Assembly: GCA_030549775.1 (NCBI GenBank)
Contig: CM060181.1
Coordinates: forward strand, 38,751,063-38,815,062
Origin: Tamarix chinensis
Taxonomy: Eukaryota; Streptophyta; Magnoliopsida; Caryophyllales; Tamaricaceae
DNA length: 64,000 nucleotides
Direction: 5' to 3'
Part shown: positions 28,835 through 40,480 of the stretch, piece by piece
How positions within the stretch are numbered: position 1 is the stretch's first letter
How the letters are laid out: every line of letters starts with the position of its first letter
The notes under the pieces: generated by a model
Seen by the model: the letters and a program-made list of their open reading frames with translations, nothing else
What the model was told of the DNA's origin: nothing
Database searches by the model: none
Made by a program: the position numbers and the translations under genes

Positions 28835-30080
28835 TTTTCTTTTCCCCATTTTCCTTATCCATTTTCCTTTTTCTTCTCCTTTTTCCATCATTTTTCCTTT
28901 TCCTTCTTTTCTTTCCTTTCTTGGGGCGACCGGCCTACTTCTTTTTCTTTCCTTCCCCACTGGGCTACTTGGCTTTCACCCCTCTTCGCTGTACCATCCA
29001 CCCTCTCCCTCTTCCTTCCTTCCTTTCTTTCTTCCCCCCATTGGGTTAGCCCAACTCCCCTTCCTTTTTTTTCTCCTCTTCTTAGCACGGGCCAACCTGA
29101 CCCTTTCTTTTCTCCCACGTATGGCCTATCTTTCCCTTCTTCTTTTTTCTCCTTCTTCACCCCATCAACGAACCAACCAACCCCTCCCCCATCCCTCCAC
29201 CTACCTACAACTCTTCCTCCTACACATATCATTAGAGCCCTACACTTGCCTCTCTCCCTCATCCCTTTCCCTTTAATTTTTAACCAAACACCCTCATATA
29301 ACCTCTTCCCCCGTGCATTCCCCTTTACCTTTCTTCTCCCTCTCCCTGCCACCCTACATGATTGACCTACAACCCTCCCCCTACCATCACCTAACCCTAT
29401 ACCTCTTAATACTCTCCTTTCCCTTTTCTTTCTCTTCCCCTCTACTTTATTTCTCCTTTCCTCAAGCCTCCTTCACTCATGTTGATCCTTCTTTTCTCCT
29501 CTCCTTCCTTTATCTCCTATTTTGCTTTACCACCCCTAACCACATTCTTTGCTGCCCCAACCAACCACAACACCAACTCCCTTACCTCCCCTACTTCTTC
29601 CCAACACCACCCAAGCAACCACCACACGCTCTTACAACCAACTTTCCTTTTCTTCTCCTCTTGACCCACACTTTACACCAGAACCTTTCACTTCTGCCTA
29701 CTCCCTTCAGAAGCTGCCAAAGCCACCCCTTAACCACCTAACACCACCCCTACACCCACTGGCCTCAACCTGCCTAAGATCTCCCCATACAACCCTTCCT
29801 TTCTTCTCTCTTTTCTCCTTTCTCCCTCTTCTTCTTCCTTCCTTACACCTCCTTTCTAGCCACCATTGTAGCAATCTCCACCTCTCTAATCCGCCACACT
29901 CAAACCCCCTGCCACCACCTACACCTTACCACTCCTCTTCCACCCTACCACTACCACAACTCCCCTCTACCACCCCCTCAAACCTCCTTACCCGAGACCA
30001 CCCTCCCTCCTTATCCAAACCCTCCTCTCCCATTTTCTCCCTACTCGTTCATTTAACCCACGCTGCTACACCTTTTTTTA
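28835..30080. repeat. Pyrimidine- and C-rich tract in LTR H
   Basis: About 1.2 kb of almost pure C/T, then CCACC/CACCCC-rich sequence. Long overlapping frames here (28888-29352 minus; 29313-29741 and 29549-30100 plus) are Lys/Gly/Glu- or Pro/Ser/Leu-rich and overlap in several phases, so they are compositional. Confidence 0.8.
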
Positions 30081-30714
30081 AGTATATTAAAGATGTTTGA
30101 GGTATAATATAGTTAGCGGTAATATGTATTAAATAATTTTTTCTTTGATATAAATTTATTCTTTAATTATCTACTACTAATATGCATATTGTTATATTAT
30201 ATCTAGGTACAAATTTTACTAATCAAAGCTTAAACTTTTAACTGGAATACCAGTAAAGTTTAGTTAATGCCGGAAATAAGGTAATCATTATACCTTACTA
30301 AAATGTATGAATACACATATACTAGCACATTAGGTTTTTGGAAAGTGTTTTATGTGTATATTATATGTTAAGCATCATATGATTCATAATGTATGTTGGA
30401 AGATGGAATGAAAAGCATACAATATTGTATGAATGTGATATGTATAGAGATGGTGGTTAAGAAAAAAAGGGCTTTGTTGTTAATAATGATGTTAAATGCA
30501 TGTACATGTCATGATAAGTAAATATGGCCACTTGTAGTAGAAATAATGGTAATATGAGCCCTAGGGGCATTTTAGTAATTTTACTTGTACATAGGGAGTG
30601 ACCTACATAAATATGCATGGTAGGTGATAATGGGCATTAATAATGAATAATAAGGGTTTGTAGTGTTAGATGATGCATGTGGACCATAGATGTCAATATT
30701 TTATGTGCTAGGTG
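30081..30714 (+). other. LTR H middle segment with one 146-bp-type unit
   Basis: AT-rich, no gene. The stretch 30545-30690 (GGGGCATTTTAGTAATTTTAC, then AATAAGGGTTTGTAGTG) matches one unit of the 146-bp repeats in LTR B. Confidence 0.55.
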
Positions 30715-31440
30715 TATTTTAGTAATTCTGAATGAGATTAAATTGGTAATTTAATATGTAAGAATGGTAGTTTGGTAATTTTGCATGAGAAAGGGGCAAT
30801 TTGGTAATTTAATAAGTAAGAAAGGTATTTTGGTAATTTTTTATGAGAAAGAGCTAATTTGGAAGTTTAATAAGTAATAAGGGTATTTTGGAAATTTTGT
30901 ATAAGAAAAGGGTATTTTGGTAATTTTATAAGTAAAAAGGGTAATATGGTAAATTTATAACTAAGAAGGACATCTTGGTAATTTTATAAGTAAAAAAGTG
31001 TAATATGGTAAGTTTACAAATAAAAAGAGAAATTTGGTAAATTTGCAAATAAAAGGGTAATTTGGTCATTTTATAAGTGAGAAGCGTAATTTAGTAATTT
31101 AACAACTAAGAAGAGTAATTGGGTAATTTAACAACTCAAAAGGGGACTTTGGCAATTTTACAACTAAGAAGGGCATTTTTTTTAACTTTACAAGTAAGAG
31201 GGATAATTTAGTAATTTTACAACTAAGGAGGTTATTTTGGTAATTTTACATGTAAGTAAGGTAAATTGGTAATTCTTCAACTAAGAGGGGTATTATGGTA
31301 ATTTTGTAAGCAAGAAAGGTAAGTGGTAATATCTCAACTAAGAATAGAATTTTGGTAATTTGGCAAGTAAAATGGTATCTTAGTAAATTTCAATTAAGAG
31401 GGATAATTTAGTAATTTTGTAGCCGAGAAGGGGTAAATCA
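30715..31440 (+). repeat. About 30-bp satellite in LTR H
   Basis: More than 20 diverged units of the form TTTGGTAATTTTACAACTAAGAAGGG (29-31 bp spacing of GGTAATTT). The core matches the GGTAATTTTGCATG motif inside the 146-bp units of LTR B, so it probably arose by amplification of part of that unit. Confidence 0.85.
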
Positions 31441-33228
31441 GTAATTTACATATAACATGGCAATGACCTAATAAGCCTCCATAATAAGTTATAAGCAATG
31501 TTAAGTATAATTATGTATATTATAAGGATAAGGGTATTTCAACAAGTTGGTGTGTTTCATTAGAAAAATGCATGGTTTAGGGTTCATTGGATAATTAAGG
31601 GTGTGATGTGATGTTAATTTCATAATCATGCAAGAAGTACCTTAATTTTTAATTATGCATGAAAATGTGTCTTGGATGTGCTAGAAGTACATGTTACGAT
31701 TTATGTGTTCAATGATCCTTTGGTGTATAAAGTACTTGATTCCATGAACAATAGTATGATTATGATACGATAACCTATTATGGCATATGGATAAATACAA
31801 ATAACATATGCGATGATAAGAAGAAGCCTTAGCCTTAGGGCTATTTTGCTCATGTTAGTCAGTTTTACATAAGGTGCCTTAGTATAAGAATTGGAATCTA
31901 GGATGTCCTTAGTGGACTATTTAATTTAATATAAAAAATAATACTAATAAAGATTACTTAATAATAATAGAAATAAATGAAAATGAATAAGTATGTGATT
32001 GATGTGTTTCTCGTAGTCACCAACACTAATAATTAAAGTGGAAGATAATGAGACTGGAAATTGTGGCTCTTTAGGGGTCGTTACCCTAGAGACGCAATTT
32101 AACCTATGATTATTCTAGATTTTATTGGTGTGCCTTAGTGCCCTAGTCTGGCCATACATCTTACTCTATTTAGCTCTATGGACCTACTTAGGCAGTATGC
32201 ATACTTATAGATTAGGTGTCCTTATTAGTAGGGTACTATTTATCTTTGTGCACTAGTGTGACAAGGGTACCTTTGAGTCCTTAGGTTGATGGTTTAGAGG
32301 GTATTGTGTTGCTTATAAGAGCTAGTATAACCGGTTTACATTTGTATCTCCAAATTTGTGATCTCTCCCCTCTAGTTAAATAAATGAAATTTATGCACTA
32401 ATTAAATGGAAAGACACTAATCACTTACAGTGAAGCACAACATTAGTCGGGACTAGATAGTTCCACTAGCAATAATAGTAACCAAGATCATTTTTGCTAA
32501 AAAGACCATTCCATTGGTAAATAATAGTGTCCAAGTGCGTGTAGCCCTAGATGATTATATATGTTTACCATTTCACCGGTGATAATAGTGGCCAGGTACC
32601 TTTTTCCCTAGACTCGGATATCCTGTGCTTATTCCACCGTTATATAACTAGGGTTCCTGAACCTACATGGATATAATTCGAGAGATGATTATGAATAATA
32701 CTTAATTAATTATGTTTAATTGTATGACATGTTGTTATGTTATGATTGTGGCCTTGGTGACTATCTTGGATTGAGTAGTGGTTTGTGTTCATGGAATGTG
32801 TTGTTGGACACTTTTAATTATAGTAAAGAGAGCCTCATTTGGATGCTCGCTTAGTAAATGTTGTTACTCCTAAGTGAACAAACCTTGTGATATGTGCTCT
32901 TAAATTACATGTCCATTTCAATGATTATTGTATATGGTCCTACACTTATATGTGTGATTTATTATTCTTATATTTGAAGGGTTGTTCAATACCTTAGTAC
33001 TAAAGGGATCCTTCTGTGGCCCCCAGTAGATTCAATGGGTAGTGTCTCTTATAGGTTAGCCCATAGGTCCTATGTAAGTTTCTCTTGTGTTAAGAGTATA
33101 ATGACTATCAAGGGAGCTCTTAGGATTTATCTTTTAACCTTCAGATTTCATTTGTTTAATGATTTTATTCCAGTAACCACTAATAGTAGATTTTATCTTT
33201 TATAATGTCTTTAACGCGCTACTCTGAT
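31441..33228 (+). other. LTR H distal segment, non-coding
   Basis: No gene. Holds CCACYGGTAATAATAGTG-type blocks (about 32460-32600), homologous in position to the CCGGT boxes of LTR A, and TAGTACTAAAGGGATC-like sequence near 32997 shared with LTR B (near 16043). Confidence 0.5.
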
Positions 33229-33231
33229 TTA

Positions 33232-34470
33232 GCCCTCGTTTGGTATTACTTATTTTTAATAATTATTTTTAGATCAAAATTACTTTTATAAATCTACTTT
33301 TTAAAAATTACTTTGATAAGTAAAATATATGTTTGTTTTTTACTTTTATTATATAAGTGATTAATACTAAAAAACTACTTATTGTACTTCATTAGTGTTT
33401 GATTTTTATTTTTCTATAAAATTACTTTTTATTTTCCATCTTTAATATTTATCTTCCCATATATATCTTTTGGTAATAATTATTATATAAATTATGTAAT
33501 ATAAATATTTATAAATAACTTATACGCTTTATATATATTTTTGAGAAGAAATCCAACTTTCTTTTATCAATTTCTCGTCTTATTATATATATATATATAT
33601 TTTAAATAGCTAGATAAAATAATATATTCTTCTTTATTCCTTCCCCCCCCATTAAGTAGACCTGACAAGAAATCAAGTGGAGGTTTTATTTTTCTTCATT
33701 TCTTAAAACTATGCAAGCAGGAAGCCTAGCTAAGAGAAGAAAACACACAAGAAAGAGCAAATAATATATGTTTTGGGCACTTGATTTAGGATGACATGCA
33801 CATACACAAGATGCTAATTAACAAATAGTTGTAATTTGAATCGAAAACAGAGAAAGCTGTAGCAGATGAGCGTATAGGGAGGGGACAACGGAGAGCAATG
33901 TGCGTATATCAACATAGTAAAAGAGAAGAAAATTGAGATTTTACCTGAAGGAGCTCTGTCTGTATTTTAAATCTGGTAGGCGTGGAGAGAAAAGATCTAT
34001 GCATGCGCTCTAGCAGTTTTGGACCAGCTAGAAGACGAACAATGCAAGAGAGAAAGGTAGAGAAGAAAGAGGAGAATCATGGAGACTAGCTAGAGAGAAT
34101 CGTGTGAGGTTTATACTCTTTTCTTATATGTATGGTTACCGATATCGTGGAATAATATTATGCCGCGAGAGACAGGGGATTGAAGGAAATATGATGAAAC
34201 GTCGCCCTCTCTCTCGCATGTATTTGTTTTAAACGAAAATTTTACTTAAACACGTACCATACCGTGCTGCCTAAAAAGTAATTTTAGTTAAGTAGTAAAA
34301 GTAGGTTAAATCTACTAATTAATTTTATCTTATAAAAAGTTGTTTTAAGGAATAAATTTTAAAAATAACTTTTATAAAGTGAAGCCAAACAATAATAATT
34401 AATCAAAAATAACTTTTTTATAATTAATTATATAAAAAACTACTTTTATTAAGTAAAACCAAACAACCTC
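33232..34470. mobile_element. PIF/Harbinger-type non-autonomous element in LTR H
   Basis: A 1239-bp element with imperfect terminal inverted repeats: left GCCCTCGTTTGGTATTACTT and right (reverse complement) GAGGTTGTTTGGTTTTACTT. It is flanked by the trinucleotide TTA (33229-33231 and 34471-34473), the usual target duplication of PIF/Harbinger and Tourist elements. Subterminal regions are rich in AAAAGTAATTTT/TAATTATT words on both sides. No transposase frame is visible. A hAT origin is less likely because no 8-bp duplication is present. Confidence 0.78.
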
Positions 34471-34519
34471 TTAAGTATAATCTTGGATTTGTGTAAATTA
34501 TGTTTTTTTAAGCCTTACT

Positions 34520-34563
34520 ACTTAGTAAAAGAATAATGGAAGGAAACCTGTCTAGTACTAAGT
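34520..34563 (+). other. Inverted repeat near the 3' end of LTR H
   Basis: ACTTAGTA (34520-34527) and TACTAAGT (34556-34563) are perfect reverse complements. Relative to LTRs A and B the left arm changed from CTTGG to CTTAG, which turns the G-T pair into A-T and keeps pairing. Confidence 0.6.
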
Positions 34564-34661
34564 GTGGCAGTAGTATCCCTGAAATTTACCATTTTTTCTT
34601 CCATTATAATTTTAAAAATAAAATTTTTCAAGTAGTGTCATTTAGGGGTGTTACATGAAAT

Positions 34662-35391
34662 GATTCAAGGCTATATCTTTGATGAGTTTTCGTGCCTCAT
34701 TAACACTTTTGTTCATGAGTGCACCACCTACTGCAGCATCAATAATCATCCTGGTATCATAAAGAAGACTATTATAGAAGGTCTGGGTAATCAACTAATC
34801 TTCCAATCCATGGTGTGGACACATCCTCAAGAGTTCTTGGTACCTCTCCTAAGCATCATATAATGATTCCCCTTCCTTCTGTGTAAAGGTTGTTATTTGA
34901 TTTTGTAATTGAGTCATCTTACTTGGAGGGAAATACTTGGTAAGGAATGCCTATGAGAGTTGATGCCATACAGTGGTGGAACAAAGAGAAAGTGACTACA
35001 ACCAAGTCCTTGCCTTCTCCTGTAATGACAAACGGAACAACATTAGCTTGATAACATCATCTGCTACTCCAATAGTCTTTAAAGTACCGCAGTACTCCAA
35101 CAAGATTGAAATGTGTAAATTTGGATCCTTTGCTGGGCTACCACCAAATTTATTTGGTTGCATCATATTAAGGAGTGTAGGCTTCAACTCACAATTATTA
35201 GCTGCAACATTTGGATTTATAATAATAGATCGGGTTCCGTAAGCATTAGGAGATGCAAATTTCCTAAGAGAGTGGTGCTGCTCATCTCCTCCATCTATTT
35301 TAGCCATGATTTCAAAGCTTTTACTTACTTTCATCTCATGTATCCAAGTTCTTAATTTACTCAAAGATCTCTCAATTATAGGATTCAACGC
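34662..35391 (-). pseudogene. gag of element E, 5' part
   Basis: The minus-strand frame 35388-34996 reads as the N-terminal half of an Athila-type gag: RKFASPNAYGTRS, then ANNCELKPTLLNMMQ, KFGGSPAKDPNLHISI, and KLMLFRLSLQEKARTWL. Further gag continues to 34662 (ALMNKSVNEARKLIKDI) where LTR H interrupts it. The upstream start is uncertain because the first methionine at 35388 lies in an already divergent region. Plus-strand frames at 34648-35355 are shadows of this. Confidence 0.78.
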
Positions 35392-35552
35392 AACTAGAGG
35401 TCCTAATTGGAGAAATCATTGCATATAAGGCACTTGAAGACAAAAAACAACAAACTGTAAAGGAGGTACAAAAAACCGTAGAAGTAAAGAAAAGTAAGAA
35501 GAGAAAAATCTAATCTAGCTTAATAACAAAAGAATCAATATCAGTTTGCCAA

Positions 35553-35577
35553 ATTCCGTGGTAATGACACCAAAAAA
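35553..35577 (-). other. Primer binding site of element E (decayed)
   Basis: On the minus strand the sequence TTTGGTGTCATTACCACGG lies immediately after the 5' LTR. It resembles the TTTGGCGCCGTTGCCGGGG sequence that follows the LTR in many Athila/Tat elements (tRNA-Asp type PBS). Several C-to-T changes suggest methylation-driven decay. Confidence 0.6.
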
Positions 35578-35578
35578 T

Positions 35579-37071
35579 TAATGGTCGCTAATCCACAAGT
35601 GCACTACTTTGTTATAGAATATCAAGCTAATATCCATAGGGACTTCGCAACTGATTACTCATTTTTATTATTTTATCTATCTAGATCATTATGGAGTGAG
35701 AATATTGAAACAAATAATGAAATGACTAACAAATTATAGATTCTAAAATGATGGATATAAAGCCAATGATTGAACTTTTGGCCTCATTTTTGATATTCAA
35801 TAATGATTTCATAATTTATTGTAATACAATTCAAAATTATTGTGAACATATAGTCTAATGTGATTTAATAGACCCTTTTAGGGTCTAAGAACGTACCTAA
35901 TCTAATTTATTTAATGCTTTCGTGACTAACTAATTTGATTAAATCTATTAAATATCACTAATTCAATTTTCCCTAAGAATCAAACGTCTACTTTCATGAT
36001 CATTTGAATTCCTGTTCGTATATTAATTTGTGACATTGATTTTAATCTTTAAATGTCTATATAAGTTAACTTTTATCAAACCCGACTTACAACAGTAAAT
36101 CCTAACATATGAAACAGTATATATGAACCATACATATAACATTTATTTTAATTCATCATATTTATACCAAATAGAGCCTAGTTCAATCCTAAAAAAGGAA
36201 ATTACTCACTCATGATTTGGAACAAATGTAGAAAATAAAAATAAAAATAAATAAAATAAATATTATAGATATGGTAAATAAAAGAACTGAGAATGGATAG
36301 ATCAAACCATAGATTAAAGCTAAAAATAGATTTTCTATAGAGTTGAGATACACACTTGTCTATTCTTAGTTTAAGAACAAAATTTGCATATGAATTCAAA
36401 ATAAATTACAAGGAGTTGTTTTGCTTAGGAATAATGGAGAAAAATGAAGTATGAAAGCCCCCTACATATCATCTAACATCCCACTTTTATCCCATCCTCA
36501 ATGCCAAAAAAAGCTAAGTGTCTTGAGTTGTGGAATAAAACATGTGAAGTGGCAACTATCATCTACATAGTCATGCATGGCTGCACTAGCTGGTAGTGTA
36601 TCTTTTCTTCGCTCCACAACCTTGTATAAGCATGGTTGTGCCATGATTATGCAAAGTATTTATCCACTGAATATTTGTTCAATAGTTGCAGAGATGTGTA
36701 GTAGGATGTGCTACTGCCGTGCAACATCTTCCATCGTGTACTGATGGATTAAGAGTATCCTAGCTATGTAGCTAATTGTGTTATAGCATGGAAACACACA
36801 TTTCTTCCTCCTTTTGATTTCTTTTCTCCTCTTTTCAACTCTTTGACCTTCTTGACTTCTCCAATATCATGTGGAGTTAATTATTTTCCTTTAATTCCTT
36901 TCATGTTTAATTTATGTCTTAATTCCATACATAACTTCCTTAGATTAGTGCATGTATTTGCAATTTTAAAAAAAAATTACCAAGAGAGTCGTAACACAAA
37001 CAAGATGCTATACAAAGTTACAAAAAAAATGGCAGAGAAAGGTAAAAATATGGAAAATATTTGGTTTATCA
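35579..37071 (-). repeat. 5' LTR of element E
   Basis: Pairs with 18663-20152. On the minus strand it begins TGATAAACC and ends next to the PBS. It contains the GTGCAG/CATGGC word patches. No clear TATA box can be singled out. Confidence 0.8.
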
Positions 37072-37076
37072 CTCTT

Positions 37077-37700
37077 ACACGTAATACATTAATGCTTGAT
37101 ACTTTGCCACCATATCCATGCCTATGATCACATCAAAAAAGATCAACTCTAGTTCCATGAGATCTAAGGAAAACCATACTCCCTTAATTATTTAGGCCCC
37201 TCCTTTAAGAATCTTAGAGCACACAATCTTAGCCCCTGAAAGTAAGACAACAAAAGTAAAATGATATAGGAATGAGTGAAAGTAGTTCTATCCAACAATG
37301 CTGATGATACAAAAGAATGTGATGCACCAAAATCAAATAAACACAAGCCAAGGAGGTAAAAATAATAAGCATATATGGGTCACCACATTGGCATCACTCT
37401 CAACCTCAAACTAGCTAATCACATTTAAGCACCAACCTAAGGGAATTCCTCCAACACTTTGTTCCCCCTAAACCTACTTAAAAATTCAAGGCTTTTAGCC
37501 CATGGGTTGACTTATATGACTAGAAACACTAGTTAGCAATGGTGAAACTCTATAATTCTATGGTTGTGGCTGCTAAATAAATCTCGTGCTCTAAGCTTGA
37601 ATCTAACTCCTCTAAACACTACCAGCTCTAAGTCTTCACTCATAATTCTTATGCCCCATCATGCCAAAACAATTGACGTGTCTCTCAATAATTTTTATTT
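37077..37700 (-). pseudogene. Tekay-like protease/gag fragment (upstream half)
   Basis: On the minus strand, about 37345-37300 reads LFDFGASHSFVSSA, a gypsy aspartic protease site with the usual D-S-G-A changed to D-F-G-A. It is followed toward 37081 by a DVIIGMDMVAKYQA stretch, typical of Tekay/Del-type protease ends. Further upstream, about 37690-37640, a decayed CF-x4-GHKNYE-like sequence may be the gag zinc knuckle. The partner RT half is at 17998-18657, on the far side of element E. Many stops are present. Confidence 0.65.
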
Positions 37701-38048
37701 AAATAATTCTATTGATTACTGTAATTTGCATTATACATATAATTAATTTTCTTATTCCGTGAATAATTAGGAAAAATGCAGGTAAATGGAAATGGAGCAT
37801 ACTATTGGCTATTGTGAGTAATTGTTGTTGGTTGCTGCTGTTGCTGACATGGAATTGCTACATAAGTTGGTTTTTGTTTTGTTAATATTAGTGAGGGAAA
37901 ATTATTATTCCCATATGATGCATTCGCCGGAAAATCATAGCTAGTGGATTTAAGTAGGCCGCATGGTCAGCCACCCGATCCATTACTGGGTTAGAAGGAC
38001 TGTAGATTATGCAACCTTTAATTTTCACAATTAGCTACATAATTTAGC
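37701..38048. other. Unassigned sequence before element D
   Basis: No supported feature; it may be more of the Tekay-like gag. The GTTGTTGGTTGCTGCTG stretch near 37822 would encode Gln-rich sequence on the minus strand. Confidence 0.35.
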
Positions 38049-38539
38049 TGATGGGAAATTAGTTATAATTTTAATTACTTTGGGAATAATTGTAATTCTT
38101 ATATTTGGGCTGAATAGTTATAATCAGCAATAATAGTTGTGTGTATTGGGTTGCTTGGTGTAAATTTTGCTTCGGCAAGGCCCACTGAACGTATCTGTAT
38201 AAGTATATGTATATGTGTGTATATATAGGGCGATATACAGAGGTTGTAGACAGTTTTGGTAGAAATACAATACGTAGACTTATTTTCTCTCTCTCTGGAA
38301 CTCTCTCTCGATCTCTCTCTCTTGTAAAACTCTCTCTGGCTTGAACTCTTCTCTACTTAATTCTTCTTACTTAATTCTCTTCTTTGTGATTAATCTCAGT
38401 TTCCATTGATTACCAACTATTCCCTAAGTTTCTTGATCTTCCTTCGGTTTAATCCTTAGACTGATCTCTATATTTGCTGGTCGAACACATCGCTCGATTT
38501 ATGGTCTGGTGATTTTGCTCGAAACCTAACCAGATTTCA
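38049..38539 (+). mobile_element. 5' LTR of gypsy element D
   Basis: About 491 bp from TGATGGGAAATT to CAGATTTCA, followed four bases later by a clear PBS. It includes a TATA box and a CTCTCTCT-rich leader as in many plant gypsy LTRs. The left border is inferred from the TG and the typical length only, since the 3' LTR is not in the window. Confidence 0.6.
38220..38227 (+). promoter_or_regulatory. TATA box of element D LTR
   Basis: TATATATA followed by GGG and, 25-35 bp later, an A/C-rich start region ahead of a CT-rich leader. This is the only well-formed core promoter inside the LTR. Confidence 0.55.
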
Positions 38540-38544
38540 TTATT

Positions 38545-38556
38545 TGGTATCAGAGC
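38545..38556 (+). other. Primer binding site, initiator tRNA-Met type
   Basis: TGGTATCAGAGC is a perfect match to the commonest plant retrotransposon PBS, complementary to the 3' end of initiator tRNA-Met. It fixes the orientation and the 3' edge of the LTR. Confidence 0.93.
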
Positions 38557-39317
38557 CTCGAATAATCTAGTGATTGTGGTTTAAGACACATTTTTGTTGA
38601 TTTTTTTGCTTTCTTTCTAGTTCTTGATATCTCTAACCCTCGATTTTGTAAGTTGGCATATTAGGGTTTGCGTCTGACAAGAATCAGACGATTGTTGTTG
38701 CGACATTTGCGAACTACGATTTCATAAATTCCGGTAAAGAATCTTAACCCTAACGAGATGACAGTGTTCTGGAAACTTTAGGTTAACTTGTTCATCATTT
38801 GTCTCACTGCTAGGGTTTAGTCGAAATCTTTATTTTTTGCGCTAATTGCTAATAATTCCCGTATCCGGTAAACTCTATCCTTGTTTCTCTAATCAACATT
38901 ATTTCTTACGATTAAGAGTTAATCATTCGGTCTTATGGAGTAATACAATACTAAGATCTTGACCGAGTGTGCAAGTATAAACTCAATACCGACGATTCTT
39001 TAAGAAAGGGGTAAAGGCTCTAAGAAGACGGGCCCAAATCTTGTTTAGTCAGCTTAAGCGCCAACAATTGTTAGCGCGGTACACTCATTCCTCTATGAGA
39101 AATCTTATCTGTTTTGTTTAGTCGGCGATTGTTTTATTATTGTTCTATTCTGAGTGTGATTATTTTAATCAAACAATTGTGTTGTGATTATTCTTCTGCA
39201 ACTGTGATAAGTGTTTGTTGACACCGTTGGTCTACTAAATTTTATAGTGCTGTGATTGTGGATCAATTGACTGGTTGTGTCTGATCATAAGTCAAATAGG
39301 AAAGTATAGAATCCATT
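38557..39317 (+). other. Untranslated leader of element D
   Basis: About 760 bp between PBS and gag with no long frame. Long leaders are usual in this type of element. Confidence 0.6.
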
Positions 39318-40480
39318 ATGTCTAATAACAGCCAATCTATGAACCAATCAGTGTCTGTGTCTAGTAATGATCGTTTAGAAACACTTAGGACCTTTTAGGA
39401 ACAAATAACTGCCCAATTGGCTGTCTTATCTGCTAATTTAGAACAAAGAATAGGCAAACAAGGAATTAGAATTAATAATTTACAAAATAATAGGCTAAAT
39501 GATCAACATGCTGCAGTCTTAGGTAGAGCTCCTATGGAGCCTAGAAATAGGATCCCCCCATTGACTAATTTAGAAGAATTAGAGGATCAGATATCTAAGA
39601 ATAGTGATAGATGTCCTAGGCAGGTTAATAGGCAGGAAAGGGACTTAGATCCAATTGATAGGAATGTAGGTAATCTTAATTTTAATATACCTAGATTTAA
39701 TGGAAGAAATGATCCCGATTACTATTTTGAATGGGAAAGGAAGATAGAGTTAGTCTTTGACTGCCACAATTATTCAGATGAGAAGAAGATTAAGGTAGTA
39801 GTAGTTGAGTTTACAGACTATGCTTCTTCTTGGTATTACAATCTTGTGTTAACTAAACGTAGGAGTGGAGAACAACCTGTTCAGAATTGGGATAAATGTA
39901 AGGCTTTAATGAGGAAGAGATTTGTTCCAAATTATTATTATAGAGAGTTATATAAGAAGCTGAAGGCATTAAGTCGGGGTAAAAGTTCTATAGATGAATA
40001 TTTTAAGGAGTTAGAAATGTTAGTAATTAAAACATAAATTGTTGAGGATGAGGATGCCACTATGGATAGGTTCTTGAGTGGATTGAACTCTGAGATTGCT
40101 GATAAGGTAGAATTATACCCATATGGAACCTTAGAAGAGATGGTTAACATAGCAACTAAGATAGAAAGTCAAATAAGGAAAGCTAGAAAGAATAAACCAC
40201 CTGGAATTGGGTTTAGAAACAATGTGAAGAGGAATTTTGGTGGAAGTAGTTCTGCAAATTGGAAGAATAGTGTAAAATTTGACTTTAAGGGCAAAGGTAA
40301 TGAAGTTAGATTTGGGAACAGAGTTGATAAAGGTAAAACTGTTGTGGCTAACCCTACTAGTGGTCCCACCATGGCTAGAAACATAAAGTGTTTTAAGTGT
40401 GGGGGACTAGGTCATATAGCCTCTGCATGTCCTAATAGGAGAAATATTCTAATTAGAGAGGCTGGGGATATAGATTATGA
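39318..40480 (+). pseudogene. gag of gypsy element D
   Basis: The likely start is ATG 39318 (MSNNSQSMNQ). The frame meets TAG at 39396, continues to TAA at 40035, and then resumes in the same frame. Capsid-type segments are visible: FNIPRFNGRNDPDYYFEWE, then RKIELVFDCHNY, YASSWYYNLV, and SSIDEYFKELEMLV. A single zinc knuckle CFKCGGLGHIASAC lies at 40389-40430 with all C-C-H-C ligands intact. Only two in-frame stops break gag, so this is among the least decayed coding in the window. It would package element RNA in virus-like particles. The zinc knuckle and downstream motifs fit a chromovirus-type Ty3/gypsy element. Confidence 0.82.

Larger units (their letters stand above)
28530..34656 (+). 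mobile_element. Large solo LTR, copy H (6.1 kb), inserted in gag of E
   Basis: The segment starts near AAAATACCACAAAATTTT (decayed TGTAATACCCC start) and ends AGGGGTGTTACAT. It is bordered by GAAAT on both sides (28525-28529 and 34657-34661). Removing it brings the gag reading frame of E back in register, which independently fixes the borders to within a base or two. No gag, pol, PBS or PPT occurs inside, so it is a solo LTR. It carries the same ordered parts as LTR A: pyrimidine tract, C-rich leader, tandem repeats, CCGGT-type blocks, terminal hairpin and GTGTGGCAGTAG end. It is longer because of a 30-bp satellite and a 1.24 kb PIF-type insertion. Confidence 0.85.
18663..37071 (-). mobile_element. 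Athila-type Ty3/gypsy element E (decayed, nested)
   Basis: An 18.4 kb minus-strand element with two matching LTRs (1493 bp upstream at 35579-37071, 1490 bp downstream at 18663-20152), a PBS next to the upstream LTR, a PPT next to the downstream LTR, and gag, protease, RT, RNase H, integrase and a 3' ORF in between. Flanking bases CCCTT (18658-18662) and CTCTT (37072-37076) look like a target duplication with one change. Outside, the two halves of one Tekay-like pol confirm the insertion. The LTRs differ at many positions, so it is old. About 6.1 kb of its length is the later LTR H inserted in gag. Confidence 0.85.

Noticed and set aside
28888..30100. Three long frames in LTR H
   Set aside because: Same compositional origin as in LTR A; they overlap in several phases.
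30715..31440. CRISPR-like array
   Set aside because: Repeats are contiguous and degenerate with no unique spacers, and the DNA is a plant LTR.
33232..34470. hAT assignment for the 1.24 kb element in LTR H
   Set aside because: TTTGG-type ends could be hAT, but the flanking repeat is TTA only, which fits PIF/Harbinger.
34648..35355. Plus-strand frames over 34648-35355
   Set aside because: Shadows of the Athila gag on the minus strand, which has the recognisable motifs.
38545..38556. tRNA gene
   Set aside because: It is a 12-base primer binding site; no cloverleaf is present around it.
40169..40384. Minus-strand frame inside element D gag
   Set aside because: Antisense shadow of gag coding.
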